A stretch of 64,000 nt of DNA. Origin: Miscanthus floridulus (Eukaryota > Streptophyta > Magnoliopsida > Poales > Poaceae). The position numbers and the translations under genes were made by a program. Shown here piece after piece: positions 11,092-21,314 of this stretch (positions are counted from its first letter, which is position 1; each line of letters begins with the position of its first letter). Below the pieces are notes generated by a model. The model was not told where the DNA came from. It did no database searches and saw only the letters and a program-made list of their open reading frames with translations. The stretch is from NCBI RefSeq assembly GCF_019320115.1, contig NC_089593.1:12924789-12988788 (forward strand), in the 5' to 3' direction.

Positions 11092-11189
11092 GGTCGTCTG
11101 CACCTCCTCCGCTGCTGGTCGGCAAGACGATGCTGGTCGCCGCTCTGGCACTGGCTGCCGTCGCCATTATCACACTGTTCAATGCATAA
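11092..11189 (+). pseudogene. Terminal exon of a GPI-anchored-type protein (fragment)
   Basis: After an acceptor-like 'taattattcag' the frame reads SSAPPPLLVGKTMLVAALAL and continues hydrophobic to a stop at 11187-11189. This Pro-rich linker plus short hydrophobic tail is typical of GPI-anchor signals of secreted plant cell-wall proteins. A possible upstream piece of the same gene lies at about 10452-10560 (QLNKPIDIAGLAQPPSPPP), now separated by the CACTA-like block and cut on its left by MULE 1. A lipid-transfer-type (LTPG) identity is possible but not shown. No signal peptide or Cys motif is visible. Confidence 0.35.
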
Positions 11190-11541
11190 TTCCTCATGCA
11201 TTGATGAACTGATCATATATATGGTCATATGATCTATGTCGTAGTATATCTGAATTGTTTGTGTTTGTTTCATTCCTATTGTTTGTGTTTCTTTGTAATC
11301 CCGTTGTACAGCTGCATGTAGATGCATGTATTTCACTATTTTGCACCGCGTAGAACCTCGGGTGGATGGAGACATGTATGCCCAGTCCACACCGTGGCCG
11401 CGACTCGCTCCAAATTAAAGTCCATGTATGCACGTTTTGATCCTAAATAAGAGCAAGAAAAACGCATGGCAAAAACTAGAACTATTACTACTGCGAGTTT
11501 ACTGTGTCATTAGTCTGTCTAGAATTACTAGGGGGTTTCAT
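11190..11541. other. Non-coding flank, nothing recognised
   Basis: AT-rich sequence downstream of the GPI-tail exon, probably its 3' untranslated region (ATATATGGTCATATGATC near 11216, T-rich tracts). I see no gene or repeat family here. Confidence 0.4.
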
Positions 11542-11770
11542 GGGGCTGTTTGGTTCCCCACCGAAGTTTGTCACGCCAGACATGCGGCAGCCACAGAAAG
11601 CTGGCTGGTTGGTTTTGCGGGTAAACTATGGCAGCCACAAGCTTCTTCAGTTTATTTTTTTGTGTTGATTCTTGCCACAGCTGTGGTGGCCATTTTCTCC
11701 ACTTTGCCTTGGGTGGCGCCACAATTGTCGTGGCTGGCGCTGGCCAGGGAGGCAGGGACCAAACAGTCCC
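11542..11770. mobile_element. hAT-like MITE, GGGGCTGTTTGGTTCC ends
   Basis: A 229-bp element with terminal inverted repeats GGGGCTGTTTGGTTCC (11542-11557) and GGACCAAACAGTCCC (11756-11770). The interior is partly self-complementary around GCTGTGGTGGCC. Such CTGTTTGGTT ends are frequent in grass hAT-type MITEs. No clean 8-bp target duplication is visible. Confidence 0.65.
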
Positions 11771-12736
11771 TCTATCTGCTATTTTTTTTTTCGCAATAAG
11801 GGTTTGTACCTGTTACTTGAGGTCTGTAACCTGCATGCTGCTTCACTAGAAGCCTCCGTTCGTCGCTGCTATGTGGATGGTATTGCAGGCACTGTCACTA
11901 TATTTAAATTCAAAATGAAAGAAAAAGAAAAGGTACCATGAACAACGATAGCTAGTAAATCGAAATAATTTCAGGCCAATAGCAGCATATTGCTAGTGCA
12001 AGATGCCAAATTCCTGAATAATGGTGAAGGGAGGGAGCTATAGTCGATACATAGCAGGGGTCTACAAGTTTTAGTGGCCCAAGGGTAACTGACTGTTCGG
12101 TTGGATCACATCCTCGCTAGCCTGCCTGGACGATAACTAACTTTTCCTTGGATAACTGCCACACGGTAAGTCTGATCTGAAGAAACATTGAACTAGTTCT
12201 GCAGGACAAGTTGGGAGAATTTTAGGGGTGATAAGTTAAGAACAAATGTTCAGTGTACGTAGCTAGGCTGGGCAAATGTTCAGTGTAAGTTAACACCGTT
12301 AAACAAGGAGGCCTCGTTTCACTCTGTTAATTACTTCAATTTGTGTGCCAACATCGAATGGAATGATAAGTAACCCTTTATTCACCACTACTACACACGA
12401 CAAAGAATTGCAACACGTACGCGCCACCAACCAAATCATCAAAACACAAAGCTAGAACAGCTGGGATACACTACACCACATCAGTTTACTCTCCCCCGTC
12501 GTGCTGAGGGAGAGGGACGGATGATGATAACAATGCAATGGCGGCTCTTCTAAGATTAAGAACGACTAGTAGTGATTGAGAGCAAGAAGCATGGGTGTCA
12601 GGCATGAGTATAGAAGTATGTGGCGCAAGCCCGGCAGTATCGACCTCCCGGCGTTGCCGTGGCTGGAGCCTGGAGGACGATGTGGACTCGAGGCTGGTGC
12701 CCCTGCCCCCGCACTGCCTGGACTTGCTGCGCCCCG
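11771..12736. other. Gene-poor stretch, 3' flank of the X8 pseudogene
   Basis: Contains a T-rich tract (11780-11792), no convincing long coding frame and, near 12370-12480, sequence that reads on the minus strand like the 3' untranslated region of the X8 gene. On the minus strand 12600-12736 continues the X8 frame past its stop as a Ser/Pro/Gly-rich stretch (SAGAGAPASSPHRPPGSS), resembling the linker before a GPI signal, so this may be the former C terminus. Confidence 0.4.
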
Positions 12737-13169
12737 TCAGGAGACGTATTTGCAACTCCCGTAGCCTGCAATATAATCCAGATTCAGATACGCCATGATA
12801 ATGTATATATATATCAGTTGCAGGTCAGATTGGGAACTTACTGGGGTCTGGGGTCACTGGAGGTGACCTCGCCGGTGCCCTTGAAGTCGCAGTCGTAGTC
12901 GTGCAGGCCATTAATTTGGCCTGGTAGAACGCGTTCATCACGTACGAAGCATGTGACTGCACGTTGTTGGGGTCGAAGCACGCGCCGCCGCTCTGGATCG
13001 GCTTACAGTCGACATAGCCACAGGCGTAGTTGATGTTGTTCTGCAGGTCGGTTGCGCTCGCGCCGGACTTGGCCACACACCACATGCCTCCGCCTGACGG
13101 CGAGGGGTTTGGTGACGGGTTGGGACTTGGCTTCGGAGATGGATTTGGCGATGGGTTTGGAGATCCAGA
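12737..13169 (-). pseudogene. X8-domain (CBM43) callose-binding-type protein, altered
   Basis: X8/CBM43 domains bind beta-1,3-glucan (callose); plant proteins of this type (PDCB family, glucanase tails) are GPI-anchored at the wall or plasmodesmata. The exon 13169-12842 starts after the acceptor 'tttgcag', has a (Pro-Asn-Pro-Ser)n linker (about 13080-13160) and then X8 landmarks [45 protein letters not shown] and AFYQA. Here 'attaat' replaces one base and shifts the frame; the family-like residues ([16 protein letters not shown]) are in another frame at about 12915-12860. A 7-bp duplication (GACCCCA twice) next to the donor restores the frame, so the second exon (12765-12737) reads YGSCKYVS then TGA. 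The signal-peptide exon is not visible. Confidence 0.65.
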
Positions 13170-13815
13170 CTGCAAAGCCAGATAGAAGAAATGAGTTGTC
13201 AGCGCTGCAACAGAGTGGAACAACCCATTTGTCCGAATAAAAAAAATTAGAAACTGAATGCACTCATATGAGGGTGAGGCTAAGAATCATTTCTCCAATC
13301 AAAATTCCCCTGGTATGAGTTTGAAACTCTGAACAGAGATATGCTCATATGCACACTTGGTCCTTATTAAATCAATTCTTTGTCAGAACTTTTTGTTTTT
13401 TTGGGTAAACTTTAGCCTGACAAGACTCTGCAATTATACATATGACTTTAGCATGTGACGAGATACAAACACATGCTCTCTGCAGTCTGGAGTCAGTATT
13501 GGCACCAGCCAAAAGGCCAAAATATGCCCTGCCCAACTTGATCGCACGCCTAAGATTCTTGAGTCAGTCACTAACACATGTCCTCCCAGCAGAATGCTAA
13601 AGAATGCAGACAGCAAGCTTGAAATCGCTGCCCCTGCCTCATTCTTAGATTGGGCGTGGCCGACAGCAGCTGGCCGCCGCGCTGATGGGCTAATGGGAGC
13701 GCTGATGGGCTGGGTGGGCGTATGGTGCCAACGCTACTGAGCACGCGCCGTGATGTGATGTGACAACTCACAGCCCATTTTATCTTTTCCACCGCATCTT
13801 AATCGTGTACCGTAA
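13170..13815. other. Upstream flank or intron of the X8 pseudogene
   Basis: No start exon with a signal peptide was found on the minus strand. The segment is mixed in composition, with a repeated GCTGATGGGCTAATGGG/GCTGATGGGCTGGGTGGG pair near 13680-13712 and no recognisable family. The transposon cluster begins at 13816. Confidence 0.4.
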
Positions 13816-13850
13816 GCCCCTTGTTTAGTTTCCACCCCCTAGCTTTACAG

Positions 13851-14090
13851 GATTTTTTTTTAATTTTAACCCTTTTTGGAATATAATTTTAAATCTAACA
13901 TTATCGGATTTTTTTTTAAAACTAACACTTTTGGCCGCGCCTATTGCCCTGGCGCGGCCAAATGCCTGTGCCGCGCCATGCATGGTGGCGCGGCACAGGG
14001 CTGACGTGGCATGGGCCGGCCTGGGGGGCCGCTGACGTGGCGGGTCTTGCCGCGCCACCGACCCTGGTGCGTGGCGCGGCTGGACCAAAC
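13851..14090 (+). repeat. MULE 2 left terminal inverted repeat
   Basis: Starts GATTTTTTTTTAATTTTAAC, passes through AAACTAACACTTTTGGCCGC and ends in GC-rich palindromes (GCGCGGCAC, GCCGCGCCACCGACCCTGG). It matches the reverse complement of 21075-21314 with a modest number of substitutions and small indels (identity roughly 85-90 percent by eye), so the element is not very young. Confidence 0.85.
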
Positions 14091-14481
14091 ATACCGCACG
14101 AGCAGCCACACCACCTGGCCGCTGCGCCAGGTAGAATCGAAACGTGCCGCGCTCGTATTTTGTTGAGTTTTTTTTCACGGCCGAATAGAGAATTTGATAA
14201 GCCAATGATTAGTTTTTCGTCTTTCATAATACGGTTATGCACCTTTTTAACTAATCAATTATGGAAAATTGCCACTTGTGTACAGATACGCCGAGACTGC
14301 CGGTTCCCGAACGCAGGGTACTTAATCTCACCGGCAGTGCTGCCGCGACTCAAAGAAACGAATAAGAAGCAAGTTGATAAGCTGCCACATAACATATTCA
14401 TTGTTTTGACATAAGTTTGACATAACATAACCAAATAACCCCGCAAGTTTTGGATGCCAATATTCGTTTGACCTAAACAAA

Positions 14482-17151
14482 CTAAGACCTAGGAGTGTAA
14501 GGATCCCTCGGACGCCTCTGTCTCTTCGGATTTGTTGGCAACACATTGGTAGTGTAGCCAACATCGGTATGGTCGCGTCGACGGTGCGTACGGCTCGTAC
14601 TCTGCAGGTATATGATACGCGCGATTACTTATAAATCTTTATGATCGTTAGTTCATGGAGCCTACGTATTGAAACAAACTATCTTTGTTAGTACCTGTGA
14701 GGCTCCTTGGGTGCCAAACGGGGCACCACCTAGCTGAGACATGCCGATCTCGTACTGCGGCCATTCGTCCCATTGGTCGTGCTGTCCGCGGAAGCCCGGG
14801 GGTTCGTCGTCGTCGTCATCGTCCTCCTCCTCGTCCTCGGTTGCAGGGTCCTTCCCAGCGCTATGATGTGGTGGTGTACGCACCGCGGAAGTGGCACCCT
14901 GCGTTATCGGCTGAGAAGAGATGGCTAGTGTCCTCAAAGAGGCTAAAGACGTGCCACCCGACCACGCGGGGAGTGGCGGTTCCTCATAAGGAGTGTCCAT
15001 GCAGCTCAACTTCTGAGCTAGCTTCCTGCAGCTCTTCTTCACCTTCTGCATAAATAGACGTTAAAGTTAGTTCATTACCCAAACGCATATACAATAAAGA
15101 AATATTTTCGAAACGGACAAGTTTATGTTTACCTTCACAAAAGCCGCAAAAACGCCTGGCCCCTGCCCTCTAGACTCGTGAAGCCGGAACGCTGCTTCGT
15201 TGGACAGCCTTGACAATTGTGTCGCCTAGGTACAAAAACGCGGTTGGACAGTTTTAGTACACATACTTAATACCAAAAGGATAACAAATTATACCATTCA
15301 AGTATCTTACCACATATCTTTGAAGCGGGGCTCTCTGTAGCTGTGTGTCCTCCCTAGTGGTAACGTCGTACACATCTTCGATGACATCCGAGTCCTCATC
15401 AATCGCCACGTTAGTGTACGGGGGCTTGATATGTGTCCTCGTAGACCTGTGAAGCCACCACAGGTACTCGTCGAAGGTATGTTGGTCGTGTGGAGGACCC
15501 TCAAGGACCGCATGTGGTACCCTGGTCTGCCACAAATGGATGTACGAGCTGTGTGTCACGCGTCAATCCTTGATCTTGTACCTCTTCCTGTGGTCAAACC
15601 TGCAACAAAACGATGTTAGTTGTACCAAACACACCTCTGAATTGTAGCATTATTATTAATCGATAACGCACCCGTGCAATTCTTGATTGGTGGAGTAAAG
15701 CGGTGGTGGGCACCATGTCATTCTTCCAAACTATATGCAGACCCGGATGGGCAAGTGAATCTCGACCCCATGGAAGAAAATAAGAGGGATGTCGCAGCGA
15801 TACTCGTGTGACTCGTCCCTAGTGATAGGACTCAGATAGTCCTGGAGCTCCGGAGAATCCCAAGGACACCAAAACACCTGAAATTTTGTAATTGTGTTAG
15901 ATTGTGATATAGTGTACATCGAAGAAGACACTGCTACGATAGTATAGAGAGCGTAACCTGGTGCTGTGTCAGGACGTCGAGACTGTCCGTATACTTCCTG
16001 TACTTGCGCCACGCATTCTCTCTAACTAACTGTGCTTCCGTCCAGATATATAGAGCTGTAGGGAGTGTATCATGCCCGTTCCATTGCTGCATTGAATACG
16101 ATAACGAATTAGCAACAAATAATCTTATCATATCTAACTGCCTGGAAGAATATAATGAACCAAAGTACTTACCGGTAAACCATTATTAAGGGGCCTCCCA
16201 ACGGGCAATCGTTCCCAACACCAAACCTGGAGTAGGTAGGAGCAACCCCCAAGGTTCGCATGTCCTGAGGTGCGATAGCAGGCAACGCATAGCTGTCGAT
16301 ACGTCCATGCCAGGACTGCGCTGCCCCAGCTGTACCCCGCTATGTTCTCCCATGGCTGGCGAAGTATGTCAAGGAAGATCCAGCTGATGGTGTTGCCCGA
16401 GGCGTTTGGGAAGAGGAAAGCACCAAGAAAGTGCCAGAGCCACACTCGAGCGAACCTATCGATCTGTGCCTCCTCAGCTTGTGGGTCCAGTACTCAAAGC
16501 GCTCTGTGATCCAGGACGATGAAACACCAGAACTTTTCCTGTATATGATCAAAGAAAATGAGACCCGATGCCAGCTGTAAAGCAATGCAAGTATTAAATA
16601 GGCTTGAATTACTCACTTATTTTTCTTGGAAGCATCATCGTCCGGTGGAAGAAAACCAGTAAACTGAGCCACCAGCTCCCTCCAGTGATCGTTGTCAACT
16701 ATCCCTGTCACTGGAAGTCCCCCAACTGAAGGCCTAAAATAGCCTTCACGTCCTACAACATCAAGGTCATCTCGCCACAAGGTAGGTGGAACGTGTGGGT
16801 CTCAGGCCTTCACCTGTTATAAGAATAGAACGACTGTTAGTTGTCTCTAATTTGTTACAAGAAAGTTTACGTACAAAGAATGCACTCGCACCTGTCTACA
16901 GCTGCAGTAAGTAGTGCTGGGTCAAGGGGCGGAAGACCGTGGCTGACAACACGGACAAGCTCAAGGAAGCCGGCATGCCGTATGTACGGCGTATAATGCT
17001 CATCCCACTGATGCGCCCTGGTGTGAGTGCGGGGCCTCAAAGTAGGCAAGGACACCTCTGCGTCGTTGTCACTCAAGATGTGTGCTCGGTGCTGGTCGTC
17101 GTACTCCACCTCCAGAATGTGGTACAACGGGTGCTGCGTGGGAGGGGCCAT
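14482..17151 (-). pseudogene. PMD protein of MULE 2, copy 1
   Basis: Minus-strand PMD gene, start ATG at 17151 (MAPPTQHPLYHILEVEYDDQ). Pieces in order: LPTLRPRTHTRAHQWDEHYT (first exon); RPETHTFHLPCGEMTLML, then TAG at 16753-16755 (about 16815-16600); the core exon with GAFLFPNASGNTISWIFLD, YSWGSAVLAW and NLGGCSYLLQVWCWERLPVG (16580-16195); LYIWTEAQLVRENAWRKYRK (16075-15960); FWCPWDSPELQDYLSPITRD (15880-15735); the exon at 15550-15310; an acidic exon (EDEEEDDDDDDEPP, 15040-14691); and the last exon 14605-14482 ending RRPRDPYTPRS. A one-base deletion near 16490 splits the core exon. With the amber codon this copy looks non-functional. Confidence 0.75.
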
Positions 17152-17730
17152 CCTGTTACAAATTGATAAACAAAGCGTTAGAGTATTCAAATTAACAAAA
17201 TTCAAGTTAACATTAGTAAGTTCACAAACAAATTCACTAACCTAACTAGCCTAAATCTCTAAACCCAAAATCATAACTTTACTAGATAATAAATACATAA
17301 TCAATCCATATAAAACTTTGGTCCTAAAATTACAAGTAATCTCTCCGTCTCAAAATAAATACACATCTTACTTCTCGAGTAGTCAAATATGTTTAAGTTT
17401 GATCAAAACTTAAAAAAACGGTATCAATATTTCTATCTCCTAATAAGTTTATTACGAAAGTATACTTCATGCTTAATGTAATAGTACCTATCATGTATCA
17501 TAAATATTAGTACGCTATTATATAAATTTGGTCAAAGACACTAATAGTCAATGAAAATAGCCTCGATGCCCCTACATACTCCTAAAAATGCTAGCACTAG
17601 GATTGCGACGGCCGCTCGATGCCCCTACATCAAACTCTTTTGCTTCTGCAACGGCCGGTCGAGGATTGCGAGGGCACGTGGGGGTACCGTAGGGATACAA
17701 AAAATACTAACTATACTAGATAATAATAAA
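14706..17730. repeat. 3.02-kb tandem duplication, copy 1
   Basis: A 3025-bp unit starting CTTGGGTGCCAAACGGGGCA and ending TACTAGATAATAATAAA. The next copy follows directly. Every base compared by eye is identical except four one-base differences, all in runs of a single base: A near 16490, A near 17410, A near 17630 and G near 17683. No shared bases are seen at the joint, so it does not look like recombination between existing repeats. Confidence 0.95.
17336..17550. mobile_element. Stowaway-like MITE remnant in the duplicated unit (second copy about 20361-20573)
   Basis: Begins TAATCTCTCCGTCTCAAAAT, followed by ACACATCTTACTTCTCGAG. CTCCGTCTCAAAATAA is the usual grass Stowaway (Tc1/mariner-type) terminus. 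The other end is unclear. The same sequence recurs about 3025 bp downstream because it lies within the tandem duplication. Confidence 0.5.
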
Positions 17731-20700
17731 CTTGGGTGCCAAACGGGGCACCACCTAGCTGAGACATGCCGATCTCGTACTGCGGCCATTCGTCCCATTG
17801 GTCGTGCTGTCCGCGGAAGCCCGGGGGTTCGTCGTCGTCGTCATCGTCCTCCTCCTCGTCCTCGGTTGCAGGGTCCTTCCCAGCGCTATGATGTGGTGGT
17901 GTACGCACCGCGGAAGTGGCACCCTGCGTTATCGGCTGAGAAGAGATGGCTAGTGTCCTCAAAGAGGCTAAAGACGTGCCACCCGACCACGCGGGGAGTG
18001 GCGGTTCCTCATAAGGAGTGTCCATGCAGCTCAACTTCTGAGCTAGCTTCCTGCAGCTCTTCTTCACCTTCTGCATAAATAGACGTTAAAGTTAGTTCAT
18101 TACCCAAACGCATATACAATAAAGAAATATTTTCGAAACGGACAAGTTTATGTTTACCTTCACAAAAGCCGCAAAAACGCCTGGCCCCTGCCCTCTAGAC
18201 TCGTGAAGCCGGAACGCTGCTTCGTTGGACAGCCTTGACAATTGTGTCGCCTAGGTACAAAAACGCGGTTGGACAGTTTTAGTACACATACTTAATACCA
18301 AAAGGATAACAAATTATACCATTCAAGTATCTTACCACATATCTTTGAAGCGGGGCTCTCTGTAGCTGTGTGTCCTCCCTAGTGGTAACGTCGTACACAT
18401 CTTCGATGACATCCGAGTCCTCATCAATCGCCACGTTAGTGTACGGGGGCTTGATATGTGTCCTCGTAGACCTGTGAAGCCACCACAGGTACTCGTCGAA
18501 GGTATGTTGGTCGTGTGGAGGACCCTCAAGGACCGCATGTGGTACCCTGGTCTGCCACAAATGGATGTACGAGCTGTGTGTCACGCGTCAATCCTTGATC
18601 TTGTACCTCTTCCTGTGGTCAAACCTGCAACAAAACGATGTTAGTTGTACCAAACACACCTCTGAATTGTAGCATTATTATTAATCGATAACGCACCCGT
18701 GCAATTCTTGATTGGTGGAGTAAAGCGGTGGTGGGCACCATGTCATTCTTCCAAACTATATGCAGACCCGGATGGGCAAGTGAATCTCGACCCCATGGAA
18801 GAAAATAAGAGGGATGTCGCAGCGATACTCGTGTGACTCGTCCCTAGTGATAGGACTCAGATAGTCCTGGAGCTCCGGAGAATCCCAAGGACACCAAAAC
18901 ACCTGAAATTTTGTAATTGTGTTAGATTGTGATATAGTGTACATCGAAGAAGACACTGCTACGATAGTATAGAGAGCGTAACCTGGTGCTGTGTCAGGAC
19001 GTCGAGACTGTCCGTATACTTCCTGTACTTGCGCCACGCATTCTCTCTAACTAACTGTGCTTCCGTCCAGATATATAGAGCTGTAGGGAGTGTATCATGC
19101 CCGTTCCATTGCTGCATTGAATACGATAACGAATTAGCAACAAATAATCTTATCATATCTAACTGCCTGGAAGAATATAATGAACCAAAGTACTTACCGG
19201 TAAACCATTATTAAGGGGCCTCCCAACGGGCAATCGTTCCCAACACCAAACCTGGAGTAGGTAGGAGCAACCCCCAAGGTTCGCATGTCCTGAGGTGCGA
19301 TAGCAGGCAACGCATAGCTGTCGATACGTCCATGCCAGGACTGCGCTGCCCCAGCTGTACCCCGCTATGTTCTCCCATGGCTGGCGAAGTATGTCAAGGA
19401 AGATCCAGCTGATGGTGTTGCCCGAGGCGTTTGGGAAGAGGAAAGCACCAAGAAAGTGCCAGAGCCACACTCGAGCGAACCTATCGATCTGTGCCTCCTC
19501 AGCTTGTGGGTCCAAGTACTCAAAGCGCTCTGTGATCCAGGACGATGAAACACCAGAACTTTTCCTGTATATGATCAAAGAAAATGAGACCCGATGCCAG
19601 CTGTAAAGCAATGCAAGTATTAAATAGGCTTGAATTACTCACTTATTTTTCTTGGAAGCATCATCGTCCGGTGGAAGAAAACCAGTAAACTGAGCCACCA
19701 GCTCCCTCCAGTGATCGTTGTCAACTATCCCTGTCACTGGAAGTCCCCCAACTGAAGGCCTAAAATAGCCTTCACGTCCTACAACATCAAGGTCATCTCG
19801 CCACAAGGTAGGTGGAACGTGTGGGTCTCAGGCCTTCACCTGTTATAAGAATAGAACGACTGTTAGTTGTCTCTAATTTGTTACAAGAAAGTTTACGTAC
19901 AAAGAATGCACTCGCACCTGTCTACAGCTGCAGTAAGTAGTGCTGGGTCAAGGGGCGGAAGACCGTGGCTGACAACACGGACAAGCTCAAGGAAGCCGGC
20001 ATGCCGTATGTACGGCGTATAATGCTCATCCCACTGATGCGCCCTGGTGTGAGTGCGGGGCCTCAAAGTAGGCAAGGACACCTCTGCGTCGTTGTCACTC
20101 AAGATGTGTGCTCGGTGCTGGTCGTCGTACTCCACCTCCAGAATGTGGTACAACGGGTGCTGCGTGGGAGGGGCCATCCTGTTACAAATTGATAAACAAA
20201 GCGTTAGAGTATTCAAATTAACAAAATTCAAGTTAACATTAGTAAGTTCACAAACAAATTCACTAACCTAACTAGCCTAAATCTCTAAACCCAAAATCAT
20301 AACTTTACTAGATAATAAATACATAATCAATCCATATAAAACTTTGGTCCTAAAATTACAAGTAATCTCTCCGTCTCAAAATAAATACACATCTTACTTC
20401 TCGAGTAGTCAAATATGTTTAAGTTTGATCAAAACTTAAAAAACGGTATCAATATTTCTATCTCCTAATAAGTTTATTACGAAAGTATACTTCATGCTTA
20501 ATGTAATAGTACCTATCATGTATCATAAATATTAGTACGCTATTATATAAATTTGGTCAAAGACACTAATAGTCAATGAAAATAGCCTCGATGCCCCTAC
20601 ATACTCCTAAAAATGCTAGCACTAGGATTGCGACGGCCGCTCGATGCCCCTACATCAACTCTTTTGCTTCTGCAACGGCCGGTCGAGGATTGCGAGGGCA

Positions 20701-20753
20701 CGTGGGGTACCGTAGGGATACAAAAAATACTAACTATACTAGATAATAATAAA
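17731..20753. repeat. 3.02-kb tandem duplication, copy 2
   Basis: A 3023-bp second copy of 14706-17730. Its left end cuts the PMD gene's acidic exon after GTQ. In copy 1 that exon continues to its natural splice donor (CTCACAG|GTACTAAC at about 14690). After 20753 the sequence continues 'aaatataaaatcaagaggtacc' into the GC-rich leader. It has one extra A relative to copy 1 at about 19515, which keeps the PMD core exon open. Confidence 0.95.
17733..20177 (-). pseudogene. PMD protein of MULE 2, copy 2 (3' truncated)
   Basis: The second copy of the PMD gene, ATG at 20177. It carries the same exon series and the same amber codon (19779-19781). The core exon is uninterrupted here over 150 codons (19611-19159). 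The acidic exon is cut by the duplication junction at 17731, where it runs into the Stowaway-like end of copy 1, so the natural splice donor and last exon are missing unless a transcript splices on into copy 1. Confidence 0.75.
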
Positions 20754-20774
20754 AAATATAAAATCAAGAGGTAC

Positions 20775-21070
20775 CTTAGGAGCGGGTGGCCTTGACGTGC
20801 CGGCATTTGTGGCGCGGCCGGCTAGGGCGCTGCGTGGTGGGAGTGGCCGGGCGCGGCGTGGGCGAGCGGCCGAGGCTGAGCCGTGCGGGCGCGGGCGGGG
20901 CGAGGCGAGGCCGGGCGGGCGCATACGCGGCGTGGCTGGGCAGGCACGGGCGTGTGCGGCCTCAGGCAGGGCGCTGGCGGCGGCTGGCGGTGACGGCGTT
21001 CGGGCGGGCGGGCAGGGCAGGGGTGCGTGCGGGCGGGCGGGCTCGCACGCGGTATATATCTGGTCCTGCC
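20775..21070 (-). other. GC-rich leader of MULE 2
   Basis: Very GC-rich block, on the minus strand rich in CCCGCC and GCCGCC words, ending at 'cgctcctaag|gtacctc', a possible splice donor. Long open frames on both strands reflect composition only. Comparable in position and composition to bases 1-379 of MULE 1. Confidence 0.4.
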
Positions 21071-21074
21071 GTGC

Positions 21075-21314
21075 CACAGATCAGGGCGCGGCACTGCCGC
21101 GCCAGGGTCGGTGGCGCGGCAACACCCACCACGTCAGCGGCCCCTAGGACGGCCCATGCCACGTCAGCCCTGTGTCACACCGCCATGCATGGCGCGGCAC
21201 AGGCATTTGGCCGCGCCAGGGCAATAGGCGCGGCCAAAAGTGTTAGTTTTAAAAAAAACCGACAGTGTTAGATTTAAAATTATATTAAAAAAGGGTTAAA
21301 ATTTAAAAAAAATC
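21075..21314 (-). repeat. MULE 2 right terminal inverted repeat
   Basis: Reverse complement partner of 13851-14090, ending AAATTTAAAAAAAATC just before the target copy GCTTTACAC. It shares the GGCCGCGCC...GGCGCGGCC palindromes and the AAACTAACAC/GTGTTAGTTT block. Differences include an indel in the CATGCATGG palindrome region. Confidence 0.85.

Larger units (their letters stand above)
13851..21314 (-). mobile_element. MULE 2: complete, transposase-less Mutator-like element carrying PMD genes
   Basis: A 7464-bp element bounded by long terminal inverted repeats and a 9-bp target duplication with one mismatch (GCTTTACAG at 13842-13850, GCTTTACAC at 21315-21323), the size expected of Mutator. 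In minus-strand order: terminal repeat, GC-rich leader (21070-20775), two tandem copies of a PMD gene region, a final PMD exon (14605-14482) and the other terminal repeat. No transposase, DDE core or zinc knuckle is visible, so it would depend on a transposase supplied elsewhere. It was inserted into an existing MITE. Confidence 0.85.

Noticed and set aside
11428..11941. Possible host gene in open frames around 11428-11941
   Set aside because: The frames run across a MITE with inverted ends and a T-rich tract; no domain or splice pattern.
17551..18078. 175-codon plus-strand frame spanning the duplication junction
   Set aside because: Antisense to the acidic PMD exon and created partly by the junction; no independent support.
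20739..21271. Long open frames on both strands of the MULE 2 GC-rich block
   Set aside because: Open in many frames because of GC bias and palindromes; no domain, and part of it is the terminal inverted repeat.
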